Below the pieces are notes generated by a model. It was given only the letters and a program-made list of their open reading frames with translations, ran no database searches and had not been told where the DNA came from. A stretch of DNA of 64,000 nt. Origin: Bacteroidota bacterium (GTDB lineage: Bacteria; Bacteroidota; Bacteroidia; 2-12-FULL-35-15). Below, in pieces: positions 52,177 to 61,512 of the stretch (the first letter of the stretch is position 1; each line of letters begins with the position of its first letter). The position numbers and the translations under genes are program-made. The stretch is taken from the NCBI GenBank assembly GCA_947466965.1, contig CANIFU010000002.1, forward strand, positions 107,209-171,208, given 5' to 3'.

Positions 52177-53526
52177 ATGAAAACTATAATCATTATTGGA
52201 GGCGGATTAAGTGGGATTTTATCTGCTATGCAATTACTCGACATAAGAAAGGATATTCTTGTAAAAATTATTAATGCGAGTCATCCAATTGCACTCGGAG
52301 TTGCATACAGCACAAATGACCCTGATCATTTATTAAATGTTCCAGCAGGAAAAATGAGCTTATTTCCTAATCTTCCTGATCACTTTACCGATTGGTTGAT
52401 TTCTAAAAACTATCGTTCTAATGATTTAGCAAATGAATTTATTCCACGGAACGTATTTGGTAACTATATAACAGAAGTTTTTAATTCTTATAAAAATAAC
52501 AAGCAATTAGAAATAATTGATGCAGAGGCTACTGATGTTGAAAAGCAGACTAATAAATATTCTGTTTTTTTAAGTAATGGCAAAACAATTGCTGGAGAAA
52601 AAATCATCTTGGCTTTTGGTAATTTTCTTCCTTCCAATCCAAAATCAAAATCTACTTCGTACTTTAATACTGCTAACTATTTTCAAGATCCTTGGAATCC
52701 AGCATATTTAAAAAATATTTATAAAGAAAATAGCATATTGCTTATAGGAACTGGTTTAACAATGGTTGATTGTGTGTTGAGTATTCTAAAAACAGGTTTC
52801 AGCGGACGTATATATGTTGTATCGCCAAGAGGCTATACTCCAGCGCCTCATGGAAAATCAGATAACTACCCCGATTTTTATAAGGAACTAATTGGACGCA
52901 GTTTACTTGAGATATTTCAAACGGTTCGGTTTCACGTTAAAAAAGCCGAAAAGGCAAACATTTCTTGGAGAGCAGTTATAGATGCTTTGCGTCCTCATGT
53001 TCAAAAAATATGGATCGCATTAAACACCAAAGAAAAACAGCAATTCATATCTCATATTCGCCATATATGGGGAATTGCGAGGCATCGCCTACCAGTATCA
53101 ACCTTTAATGAAATTGTTAAATTAAAAGAAAAGGGTCAATTGGAAATAATTGGTGGTCGCATTACAACAATTGAAGAGAAAAAAGATAATGCATCTATTT
53201 CCATTCTTTTGAGAAAAAAATCAATTACAAGAGAACTAATAGTAAGCAGAATTATTAATTGTACAGGCCCACAAATTAATTATAAAGAACTGAAAAATGA
53301 ATTGGTTATAAATTTATTAAGAAAAAAAATGATCCTTTCCGATGAATTAAATATGGGAATTAAAACCGAAATTTCAGGAAAAATTATTCAAAATTCGCAG
53401 GACGTATCATCAGATTTTTATGCAATAGGAAATTTACTTAGGGGCGTATTGTGGGAAACAACAGCCCTTCCTGAAATACGAAACCAGGCAGCATTAATTG
53501 CACAACAAATTACTGAAACTGAGTAG
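52177..53526 (+). CDS. FAD/NAD(P)-binding protein (NAD_binding_9 type)
   Basis: 449 residues. N-terminal Rossmann FAD motif 'TIIIIGGGLSGILSAMQLLD', then 'LGVAYSTNDPDHLLNVPAGK', a second dinucleotide motif 'ILLIGTGLTMVDCVLSI', and 'AIGNLLRGVLWETTALPEIR'. The FAD-NAD(P)-binding family (pfam13454) includes proteins of unknown substrate, some near siderophore or sulfur genes. No neighbouring gene suggests a pathway. Confidence 0.82.
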   Translation: MKTIIIIGGGLSGILSAMQLLDIRKDILVKIINASHPIALGVAYSTNDPDHLLNVPAGKMSLFPNLPDHFTDWLISKNYRSNDLANEFIPRNVFGNYITEVFNSYKNNKQLEIIDAEATDVEKQTNKYSVFLSNGKTIAGEKIILAFGNFLPSNPKSKSTSYFNTANYFQDPWNPAYLKNIYKENSILLIGTGLTMVDCVLSILKTGFSGRIYVVSPRGYTPAPHGKSDNYPDFYKELIGRSLLEIFQTVRFHVKKAEKANISWRAVIDALRPHVQKIWIALNTKEKQQFISHIRHIWGIARHRLPVSTFNEIVKLKEKGQLEIIGGRITTIEEKKDNASISILLRKKSITRELIVSRIINCTGPQINYKELKNELVINLLRKKMILSDELNMGIKTEISGKIIQNSQDVSSDFYAIGNLLRGVLWETTALPEIRNQAALIAQQITETE

Positions 53527-53537
53527 AAATAAATTCT

Positions 53538-53545
53538 TAATTTTG
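53538..53545 (+). promoter_or_regulatory. -7 box abutting ispH
   Basis: TAATTTTG, 7 nt before the ispH ATG; also reads as a near-leaderless promoter. It lies between the FAD gene stop (53526) and ispH. Confidence 0.45.
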
Positions 53546-53552
53546 TCTTCCA

Positions 53553-54773
53553 ATGAAGAACTTCAATATTCCCGATTTTTACAAAAGCCGTGTTATTTCG
53601 AAAGTAAAAGAAATCCGCAAAATCAATGATCCTCGAAAAAAAGATTTCAGTCCTACTATTCTCGATTTTGGTTCTATCAGATTCCATATTGCCCGACATT
53701 TTGGTTTTTGTTATGGTGTAGAAAACGCCATTGAAATTTCATATAAAGCCATTGAAGAAAATCCTGATAAAAAAATTTATCTTTTGAGTCAAATGATTCA
53801 TAATGCTGATGTAAATAACGATCTCTTGCAAAGAGGTGTTAATTTCCTTATGGATACAGCAGGAAATCAAATTATTCCATTCAGTAATTTATCAGCAAAA
53901 GATATCGTAATAATTCCTGCATTCGGAACAACTCTTAAAATTGAAGCTGAATTAAATAAAATCGGAATTGAAGTTCGCAAATACGATACAACTTGCCCCT
54001 TTGTGGAGCGTGTTTGGAAAAAATCTGAAAAATTAGGGCAAGAAAGTTACAGCATTATTATTCATGGAAAATTCAACCACGAGGAAACTCGTGCTACCTT
54101 TTCAAGAAGTGAACAAAATGCTCCTTCCATAATTGTAAAAGATATTACAGAATCAAGAGTTTTGGGTGGATATATTTTAGGAAATATTACAACCGAAGAA
54201 TTCAATAAGGTTTTCAAAGGAAAATATTCAGATAATTTTAACCCCGCATTGCATCTTGAACGAATTGGTGTAATAAACCAAACGACAATGTTGGCGACTG
54301 AAACCCAGGAGATAGCAGATTTTTTTAAAAATATAATGTCTGACAAATTCGGTACAACTAATCTTTCAAAACATTTTGCTGATACCAGAGATACCTTATG
54401 CTACGCAACAAATGAAAATCAGGAAGCAACTCTTGGACTTTTAAAAAACAATGCTGATATTGCGATAGTAGTTGGTGGATATAACAGCTCAAATACCTCG
54501 CACATAGTAGAACTCTGTGAACAAAAACTACCTACTTTTTTCATTTCTTCCGCAAATGAGATCGTTTCAAAAAATGAAATTAATCATTTTGATTTTTCTC
54601 ATCATCAACATCTTCATACGATAGATTTTCTTCCTGCAAAAGAAAGCATTGACATTATTTTAACAAGTGGTGCATCTTGCCCCGATTCGATTGTTGATGA
54701 GGTATTACAAAAGATTTTATCTTTTTTCCCTGACACTAAAAATATTGATACCGTTATCGACACATTGAAATAA
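53553..54773 (+). CDS. ispH: 4-hydroxy-3-methylbut-2-enyl diphosphate reductase, long form
   Basis: 406 residues, about 90 longer than E. coli IspH. The three [4Fe-4S] cysteines are Cys53 (HFGFCYGVENAI), Cys148 (YDTTCPFVERVW) and Cys283 (DTLCYATNENQEA), and the conserved 'GGYNSSNTSHI' follows. The extra length is an N-terminal extension (1-42) and a central insert (about 195-240). Long forms also occur in cyanobacteria and plant plastids. It makes IPP and DMAPP in the non-mevalonate pathway; electron donor unknown. Confidence 0.94.
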   Translation: MKNFNIPDFYKSRVISKVKEIRKINDPRKKDFSPTILDFGSIRFHIARHFGFCYGVENAIEISYKAIEENPDKKIYLLSQMIHNADVNNDLLQRGVNFLMDTAGNQIIPFSNLSAKDIVIIPAFGTTLKIEAELNKIGIEVRKYDTTCPFVERVWKKSEKLGQESYSIIIHGKFNHEETRATFSRSEQNAPSIIVKDITESRVLGGYILGNITTEEFNKVFKGKYSDNFNPALHLERIGVINQTTMLATETQEIADFFKNIMSDKFGTTNLSKHFADTRDTLCYATNENQEATLGLLKNNADIAIVVGGYNSSNTSHIVELCEQKLPTFFISSANEIVSKNEINHFDFSHHQHLHTIDFLPAKESIDIILTSGASCPDSIVDEVLQKILSFFPDTKNIDTVIDTLK

Positions 54774-54808
54774 AAAAGGCGTTCTGTAATTTACAGAACG
54801 CCTTTTTT
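54772..54808. terminator. Bidirectional terminator between ispH and the T9SS protein
   Basis: Long stem GGCGTTCTGTAA (54778-54789) with TTACAGAACGCC (54791-54802), A-run left and T-run right. Confidence 0.92.
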
Positions 54809-54821
54809 ACAGAATTAAATT

Positions 54822-56648
54822 TTACTTCGCGATTACGAGTTTGCGAACCAAAACATCAGCATCAACAATTATTTTGCATGTATAGATACCTGCATTCAAA
54901 TTATCAACAGGCACGTTCAATTTACCGCTCTTAGATTGAATATCAGAAGCATGAATCGTGATTAATTTACCTTGAACATCAAATAATTGATATTCGATAT
55001 TTTTTACATTAAATGGAATATCGTAATTGATGACAGCCATATTAGAAGAGGGGTTCGGATAAAAATCACCAAAATAATTTCCTAATTGACTTTCAGCAAT
55101 CCCTAAACCAGAAATCTTTTCAATTCCGATATTAATCATCAAATCTTCGGTTTCTCTGTAACGATAAGTAGCCCAAGTATTCCCTAAAATTTCGAATACC
55201 CTATTTGAAAACGGAGCAACTTGATTTTGACCAAGAGTTAAACCATCGCCATTCATTTTCCATGCAATGTATAAACCTCCGGAAGAAACAGTAATAGGAG
55301 CTGTTAATGCGATATTGTTCCATGATGTTGTAAAAACAGAGCCGGGAGCAACAAAAATAGAATCTAATTTAGTACCAGCAGCACCTGCAGAGCCATTATC
55401 ATCGTATACAACCATTGAGTATCCAACCAACATAGGATTCGCAACAATGTATGTATAAAGATCTGTAACTTTAGCAGGATAAAAAGGAGGAACATAATAA
55501 ATAGCAGCGCCACCTGAACCGCCAGTCCAATTTAAACCACCCAAACCTGCTTCTACTCCATTATCGTATGAAAGACGCATTGCAGCTACTGTAGTATCTA
55601 TAACCACTAATTCTTGTATCTTCTGATCATTACTTGGCGTTGCATCACCTGCTAATTGAGTATTTGTAACAAAACGAAATGTTCCTGCTGTTGTAGGATT
55701 AAACACATTTGTCATAGTTATATTCTCTGTTTGTCCGGGTGTTGATGCCAAACACATCATGTTATCAGTAACAACAGGAGTGCCAGCAGCATTAAAAACA
55801 CGGGAGAATACATTATAGGAAGGTAAATTTTGATTTCCTGTATTTTTAATACTCGTTTTCATTGTAAACGAATCACCATTTTTAGAAAGGAATAATCCAC
55901 CTGTTTCGGTGTTATCATTGTAAGCTGTAGATGCATCATTTACTACGAATGTGGTATTGCTTGGGTAAGAATATTTAATTGCATAATTTACTGGAGGAAA
56001 AACATTCATTGAGTGTTGTAATCCAATGCTACCTGAATTGTTTTCGATACCAATAACAACATTTGTTCCTGCTGCAGGAGCACCTGTTTGAACTTTATAT
56101 TGATATGTAATCGAACTATCAACAGCACTTAAAATTATTTGAAATGTATTGGACCCTGATCCTGCAGGAATTGCTGAATCGTAAAAAGGAACATCCAACC
56201 ACGAAACAATTAATGTATCATTTGTTGGATTGGTATATCTCCAACATGCTGCCGAATTAGTAATATCAAATAGCAGATCACAAGCCATTGCAGACAAGAA
56301 GTTTTGAGCTCCGGCTACATTCGGAATCATTCCGAAAGGAGCAGAAATCTGACCATTTGTAAACCCAAGATACCCATTTGAACCTATCCAAAATTGAGAA
56401 ACATCATACCAATAGTAATGAAATGGAAAACCAACAGGGAAAGAACCTACAGTATTATCATCCGCTAAAAAACGAACTTGTTGAGCGCCAGTTAATGGTA
56501 AAATATCAATCCAATTATAAGCAGGTCCTGAAGGATCATTGCTATCGCGCCATATATAGCCATAAGTATCCGGACCACCGGTTGTTTGTGCAAACAATGA
56601 GTTGAGGCCAAAGAGGCAAGCAACAAGAAGATGAATAGACTTTTTCAT
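54822..56648 (-). CDS. Large secreted protein with T9SS sorting domain
   Basis: 608 residues: signal peptide (MKKSIHLLVACLFGLNSLFA), a beta-rich exoprotein with 'PDTYGYIWRDSNDPSGPAYN' near the start, 'FWIGSNGYLGFTNG', fibronectin-like and jelly-roll-like segments, and a type A sorting domain ('NYFGDFYPNPSSNMAVINYD', 'VQGKLITIH', 'NAGIYTCKII', ending 'RKLVIAK'). No protease triad or glycosidase motif is evident. Probably surface-attached or released; function unknown. Confidence 0.86.
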   Translation of the reverse strand: MKKSIHLLVACLFGLNSLFAQTTGGPDTYGYIWRDSNDPSGPAYNWIDILPLTGAQQVRFLADDNTVGSFPVGFPFHYYWYDVSQFWIGSNGYLGFTNGQISAPFGMIPNVAGAQNFLSAMACDLLFDITNSAACWRYTNPTNDTLIVSWLDVPFYDSAIPAGSGSNTFQIILSAVDSSITYQYKVQTGAPAAGTNVVIGIENNSGSIGLQHSMNVFPPVNYAIKYSYPSNTTFVVNDASTAYNDNTETGGLFLSKNGDSFTMKTSIKNTGNQNLPSYNVFSRVFNAAGTPVVTDNMMCLASTPGQTENITMTNVFNPTTAGTFRFVTNTQLAGDATPSNDQKIQELVVIDTTVAAMRLSYDNGVEAGLGGLNWTGGSGGAAIYYVPPFYPAKVTDLYTYIVANPMLVGYSMVVYDDNGSAGAAGTKLDSIFVAPGSVFTTSWNNIALTAPITVSSGGLYIAWKMNGDGLTLGQNQVAPFSNRVFEILGNTWATYRYRETEDLMINIGIEKISGLGIAESQLGNYFGDFYPNPSSNMAVINYDIPFNVKNIEYQLFDVQGKLITIHASDIQSKSGKLNVPVDNLNAGIYTCKIIVDADVLVRKLVIAK

Positions 56649-56781
56649 TTAATATATGTTTTTGAGGTTAAGATTACTTAAAACAAATATATCATAAAAT
56701 ATCATAAAAGAAGGCTGAATTTGCCTATAAAAAAATAAAAATTGTAAGTAATTTAATTTAAACAATTAGTAAATTTCGGAT

Positions 56782-57621
56782 ATGAAACGCTTCACATTCT
56801 ATCTTTTATTATTTTTCAGTATTACTGCTAACGGACAAAAAAACTGCAGTTTAGAAAACAACAGTTTCAAAGCGGGAGAACAGTTTAACTATAAAATATT
56901 TTATAATTGGGGAGCCATCTGGATGGAAGCTGGTGAAGCAAGTTTTAGTGTTTTTTTGAATACGCTTAACGGCAGAAAGGTTTTTCATTTTGTAGGAACA
57001 GGAGCTACGTATCCTAAATACGATTGGTTATATAAAGTACGTGATAAATATGAATCATATGCTGATACCCTCTCACTTAAACCCCTGCGATTTATTCGTG
57101 AGGTAAAAGAAGGGTTGAGTTATGTATATGATGATTATGTTTTTGATCAGAAAAAAAACAAAGTATATACCTCTTCAAAACGAAACAAGAAAGCATGCAA
57201 AATCGATTCGATAAACATAATAGGATGTACCAACGATTTGATGACAGCGATCTATTATGCAAGAAGTCTAGATTTTTCAAAATATAAAGCAAAGGATACA
57301 ATTCCAATCACATTTATATTAGATGGTGAAATATTTCCTTCTTATATAAGATATCTCGGCAAGGAAACAATTAAATCGGAATTACTCGGAAATATACGTT
57401 GTATTAAATTCAGCCCTAAATTAATTGAAGGAACAATATTCAAAGGAGGGGAAGGAATGACCGTTTGGATCACTGATGATGAAAACAAGATGCCGGTATA
57501 TGTTGAAACACCAATTATAGTAGGTACAATTAAAGTAAATTTGTTTAGCTATAAAGGATTAAAAAATCCATTGAACTGCATCATTCCGGAAAATAAAAAC
57601 ACTCCACTTAAGAAGAAATAG
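56782..57621 (+). CDS. DUF3108-family exported protein
   Basis: 279 residues with a signal peptide (MKRFTFYLLLFFSITANGQ). 'FKAGEQFNYKIFYNWGAIWM', 'GEASFSV' and a later 'TVWITDDENKMPVYVETPII' fit DUF3108, a periplasmic family of unknown function with a lipocalin-like beta fold. Ends with a Lys-rich tail. Confidence 0.82.
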   Translation: MKRFTFYLLLFFSITANGQKNCSLENNSFKAGEQFNYKIFYNWGAIWMEAGEASFSVFLNTLNGRKVFHFVGTGATYPKYDWLYKVRDKYESYADTLSLKPLRFIREVKEGLSYVYDDYVFDQKKNKVYTSSKRNKKACKIDSINIIGCTNDLMTAIYYARSLDFSKYKAKDTIPITFILDGEIFPSYIRYLGKETIKSELLGNIRCIKFSPKLIEGTIFKGGEGMTVWITDDENKMPVYVETPIIVGTIKVNLFSYKGLKNPLNCIIPENKNTPLKKK

Positions 57622-57814
57622 AGCTTATTTGAAAAGAGTAAGAAAGACAAATTTTATTTTAAAAAATGTTCCTATTGTTTTAAAAACAGGATTGTCATAC
57701 TTAATTACGATTATTTTTTTTAAAACATTCTTTCTACAAAAAAAAATTACATTTCGACAAACAAATCTTTTAATCCAACAGAAAATAATTTAAACGGTAA
57801 AACTAAAAACTAAG

Positions 57815-57822
57815 TACATTTG
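57815..57822 (+). promoter_or_regulatory. -7 box of the EamA transporter gene
   Basis: TACATTTG, exact TAnnTTTG, 25 nt before the ATG. Confidence 0.4.
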
Positions 57823-57847
57823 CCGGATAATAAAAAAAAATAAACCA

Positions 57848-58831
57848 ATGTCAAATGGAATTTCGCTAATAGGAGAAATGGTTGCACTGGGAACAACCCT
57901 CTCTTGGAGTATAGGTATTTTTCCATTTACAGAAGCCGCTAGAAGGATGGGTCCAAATCCAGTGAATCACATACGATTAGTTCTTGCTGTTGTTTTTTTA
58001 TCGTTCCTTTCTATTATTTTCCTTCCTATTTCATTTATTGAACTATTTACGACTCCAATGTCCCAACATTGGCTATGGTTTGGCGCTTCTGGAGTTGTTG
58101 GATTGGCATTAGGAGATTATTTTGGTTTTACTTCCTTTGTCATACTTGGTCCGCGTATAGGAAGTATTTTTAGCACACTTGCTCCTGCCGCAGCACTCTT
58201 TGCAGGTTTTTTCATTATTGGAGAACGAATAAACAGCATTGGCATCATTGGTATTATCATTACCATCGCTGGGGTGATTTGGTTAACATTGAGCAAAAAT
58301 TCGAAAGCAACAATGAAAGACCACGAAATCGGTAATGTAAATAGGGGAATTATTTATGCAATTTTATCGGCTGTTTGCCAGGGGATCGGAGTTGTTTTAG
58401 CTAACAAAGGATTCGAAACACAGCTTAATAATAAAGAGCTGCCTTTTTTTCAAGCAACCTGGATCAGAATGATATGCGCAACTATAATTATTTATTTGAT
58501 TACCATTTCTCAAGGTAAACTAAAACAAATAACACAACCCGTTTTAGAGAATAAAAACAATGGACTAATTTATACATTGGGAGGAACTATTTTTGGTCCG
58601 GTTGTAGGAGTAAGTTTATCTATGTTGGCTGTTTCCTTATTGCACAATAAACCCTCCGTTGCACAAACTATTTTCTCTCTTGTTCCAGTATTTGTATTGC
58701 CTCTCTCGTATTTGTTTTATCGTGAAAAGATCACTTTAAAATCAATTATTGGAGCGCTGATAGCTATTGCAGGAGTAATCGTATTGATATGGAGACAAGA
58801 TATTCTTTCATTCTTTATTTATGTATTTTAA
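57848..58831 (+). CDS. DMT/EamA-family transporter
   Basis: 327 residues, ten membrane helices in two EamA repeats. The first half has 'GLALGDYFGFTSFVILGPRI' and 'IGIIGIIITIAGVIWL', the second 'IGALIAIAGVIVLIWRQDI', the usual last-helix pattern. Exporters of amino acids, nucleosides or metabolites belong here; the substrate cannot be told. Confidence 0.86.
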   Translation: MSNGISLIGEMVALGTTLSWSIGIFPFTEAARRMGPNPVNHIRLVLAVVFLSFLSIIFLPISFIELFTTPMSQHWLWFGASGVVGLALGDYFGFTSFVILGPRIGSIFSTLAPAAALFAGFFIIGERINSIGIIGIIITIAGVIWLTLSKNSKATMKDHEIGNVNRGIIYAILSAVCQGIGVVLANKGFETQLNNKELPFFQATWIRMICATIIIYLITISQGKLKQITQPVLENKNNGLIYTLGGTIFGPVVGVSLSMLAVSLLHNKPSVAQTIFSLVPVFVLPLSYLFYREKITLKSIIGALIAIAGVIVLIWRQDILSFFIYVF

Positions 58832-58955
58832 AGAATTCTATACGTTTTAAAAGCTATTGATTTAAGAACGATTATATTATAAGATGAATTTAAAATCTAT
58901 CATTTACATATCAAATATTTACTGATATTTGTATTTTAAAATAAATAAAAGAAAC

Positions 58956-59465
58956 ATGAAAGCATCTGACGATCTTGCAAAATATTTCAACTCAAAAGAA
59001 TACGCTACAACGATTGTTGGAGAAAAAGAGGACATTCGTTTTCCTGTAACAAATGAAGATAAGATCTCCGCATTAATTTCATTACTTTCAGATCCGGCAA
59101 ATAAAGAAATGAAAGAAGAAGCATTGATTACATTAAAAAAAGAAAATGGTGGTGATACACTTCTTCTCGCAATTGCCAGTTCAAAAGCAATTAATGTAAG
59201 AAATATATTAGTTGCTGCATGTTGGGAATCAGAAATCAATTTCAGCAAATACCTTCCTTTTTTTATTTTACTTGCTTTGGATGAAAATTATTTGATTTCT
59301 ATAGAAGCAATTACAACTATTGAATATATGGAAGGGCCTTTTAATCAAAAAGATTTAACAGAAGCAATTAAAAAAGTGAAAGCATTTAAAAAAGAAATTA
59401 CAACAGAACGTCAGGTATTATTAAATGATTTAGTAGTTACTTTGGAAGGGTTTTTAAAGATATAG
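58956..59465 (+). CDS. Conserved hypothetical protein, HEAT-like
   Basis: 169 residues from the ATG at 58956. No signal peptide. Mostly helical, with pairs such as 'KISALISLLSDPANKEMKEE' and 'YLPFFILLALDENYLISIEA' that look like HEAT-type repeats. I do not recognise a functional family. It stands alone between the EamA gene and the convergent response regulator. Confidence 0.65.
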   Translation: MKASDDLAKYFNSKEYATTIVGEKEDIRFPVTNEDKISALISLLSDPANKEMKEEALITLKKENGGDTLLLAIASSKAINVRNILVAACWESEINFSKYLPFFILLALDENYLISIEAITTIEYMEGPFNQKDLTEAIKKVKAFKKEITTERQVLLNDLVVTLEGFLKI

Positions 59466-59544
59466 TATTCAAGTTACATTAAACTATAAAAGTATAAATT
59501 GATAGTAGAATAAAATATTGAACCTATAAATTGAAGTTTATAAA

Positions 59545-60900
59545 CTAGTTATCCTTTAACATCCTATAAATTGTTGATTTACCAATATTAAGTTTTTTAG
59601 CAACTAATAATACATTATTATTGTATTTCTCCAGATAAGTAGCAATCAATTTTTTATTGTATTCGTCAAGAGTCATTTCCTTCAATAAAAAATCACTGCT
59701 AGAAGCACTTTTTCCGAATTTAATATTCTCAGCATCTATTGTATCATTATTAGACATAACACAAGCCAAATCTATCATTGATTTCAATTCCCTAATATTT
59801 CCAGGAAAATGATAATCCATCAATTTATTTTGTGCTTCTGCTGTTATTTTGAAAAGGCTCAAATTATTTGCTGCACAATTCATTTTTATAAAATGTTTCG
59901 CTAATAAAACTATATCCGAACCTCTTTCTCTTAAAGGAGGAAGCTGAATAGAAAGTCCTAAAAGACGATAATATAAATCTTCTCTAAAATTCCCTTTTTT
60001 AACCTCTTCAGCAAGATCCCGATGAGTAGCAATAATAATTCGCGCATCAAACTTTACTACTTCATTTCCACCTACTCTAGTAAGTTCTCTTTCCTGCAGT
60101 ACTCTTAATAATTTAGCTTGCATTGTAAGTTCCATCTCGGCAATTTCATCAAGAAAAAGGGTGCCATTATTCGCTTCTTCAAACCTACCAATTCTTCTAG
60201 CAACAGCACCTGTAAAAGAACCTTTTTCATGACCAAAAAGCTCACTTTCAATCAATTCATTTGGGATTGAAGCTACGTTTACAGCAATAAATTTAGCTTT
60301 TTTTCTAGCGGAATTATAATGAATCGTTTTCGCTGCAACTTCCTTTCCTGTTCCTGTTTCTCCTAAAATAGAAACTGAAATTGATGATCGGCATGCCTTA
60401 TCAATAAGGGAATACAAACTTTTCATCGATTCATGCGTACCTATTATTGTTTCAGAAAAATCATATTGGGACTTGAGTTCGTTTTTTAACTCAACAATCT
60501 CTTCTCTCATGGATATTTTATCTCGCAAATGTGAGATAGACATCCATAGTCTTTCTTTTGTATCATCATTTTTTACAATATAATCTGCAGCACCCTCTTT
60601 TAAAAGTTTAATAGCTGTAGAAATATCTTCTTGACCTGAAACTACGACAACAGCAATTTCAGGATTATTTTCACTTATTTTTTGAAGAAGTGAGGAACCA
60701 TTAAAATCTGGTAGATGATAATCCAAAATGATTATTTCAGGATTTTTATATAAATTTTTTAAAAGATTAGCACCGGTTAAATAGCTTTCTACTATATTAT
60801 CTGGATTGAGAGATAAGAGATGTGATAAAAAAGAATTGTATAATTTATCATCATCAACAATATGAATCCTTAATTCGTTTTTCGACTTTTTAACTCTCAT
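59545..60900 (-). CDS. Sigma-54-dependent response regulator (NtrC family)
   Basis: 451 residues: receiver domain (1-125) with Asp15-17, phosphoacceptor Asp60 and Lys110; AAA+ domain with Walker A GETGTGK (180-186), Walker B 'GTLFLDEIAE' (246-255) and the sigma-54 loop as GSFTGA (228-233) where most have GAFTGA; a Fis-type HTH at the C-terminus ('LLVAKKLNIGKSTIYRML'). It activates sigma-54 promoters from a distance. No histidine kinase is adjacent. Targets unknown; the small-gene cluster upstream is a candidate only by position. Confidence 0.93.
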   Translation of the reverse strand: MRVKKSKNELRIHIVDDDKLYNSFLSHLLSLNPDNIVESYLTGANLLKNLYKNPEIIILDYHLPDFNGSSLLQKISENNPEIAVVVVSGQEDISTAIKLLKEGAADYIVKNDDTKERLWMSISHLRDKISMREEIVELKNELKSQYDFSETIIGTHESMKSLYSLIDKACRSSISVSILGETGTGKEVAAKTIHYNSARKKAKFIAVNVASIPNELIESELFGHEKGSFTGAVARRIGRFEEANNGTLFLDEIAEMELTMQAKLLRVLQERELTRVGGNEVVKFDARIIIATHRDLAEEVKKGNFREDLYYRLLGLSIQLPPLRERGSDIVLLAKHFIKMNCAANNLSLFKITAEAQNKLMDYHFPGNIRELKSMIDLACVMSNNDTIDAENIKFGKSASSSDFLLKEMTLDEYNKKLIATYLEKYNNNVLLVAKKLNIGKSTIYRMLKDN

Positions 60901-61029
60901 AAAATGATTTTAGCTTAAAAATTTATTTAAATATATGAAAAAAACGATTCAAAACTATACCTAAAAGCTCAAATATATATAAAGATGTTCGAAAAATGCT
61001 ATGTAAAAGCTAATTTATTGATCGTTAAG
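60901..61029. other. AT-rich gap before the regulator gene
   Basis: Upstream region of the sigma-54 regulator gene. No gene, no clear TAnnTTTG box on the minus strand. Directly followed by the three-hairpin RNA candidate. Confidence 0.4.
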
Positions 61030-61130
61030 AAAATAAAAAAGCAGCAAAAATGCTGCTTCTTTATTTTAGATTGCCCCCAAGCAATCTGTTTATTTAGAAC
61101 TGCTCCCTCTCTCCAAAGAACAGCTCAAGG
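61030..61130 (-). ncRNA. Candidate small RNA with three hairpins ending in a terminator
   Basis: Read on the minus strand: hairpin 1 GAGCTG (61126-61121) with CAGTTC (61102-61097); hairpin 2 AGATTGC-loop-GCAATCT (61087-61068), perfect 7 bp; hairpin 3 AAGCAGCA-TTTT-TGCTGCTT (61058-61039) followed by TTTTTT. This is the layout of a structured RNA with an intrinsic terminator. It is GC-richer than the flanks and has no ORF. No good promoter box is seen upstream, so it may also be the end of a longer transcript from the genes at 61.5-63.5 kb. Confidence 0.4.
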
Positions 61131-61512
61131 ATAATTATTCAATTGTATTGAATAATTAATATTTTTGATTGTTAAATTTTTTTTATTCGTTAATTCATCT
61201 CATTCATCTAAAAATTTGGATAAATCATATGAATTAATATGATTTATTTAAACACATTAGAATTAGCAAAAATAATTGTCATTTAAAGAATAAGGAACGC
61301 TTCATGAATTTTACACGTGCATAAATAAATACTTCTGATGACAAATCAACTTTACGTAACAATTGTTTACGATCTTTTTTTATTCTTATTTTTTTTGATG
61401 GAAAAAGAAAAAACTTCATTTGTAAATTATATTTTTTTTACTCTTTGTTAATAAAATATTAAATCAGTTTATCAAAAATGCCTAATATAACTTTCAGTAA
61501 AACAGTTTTGAA
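61131..61512. other. Intergenic, very AT-rich, no gene seen
   Basis: About 380 nt of long A- and T-runs after the secreted protein gene. No ORF, tRNA or clear hairpin. Confidence 0.5.
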
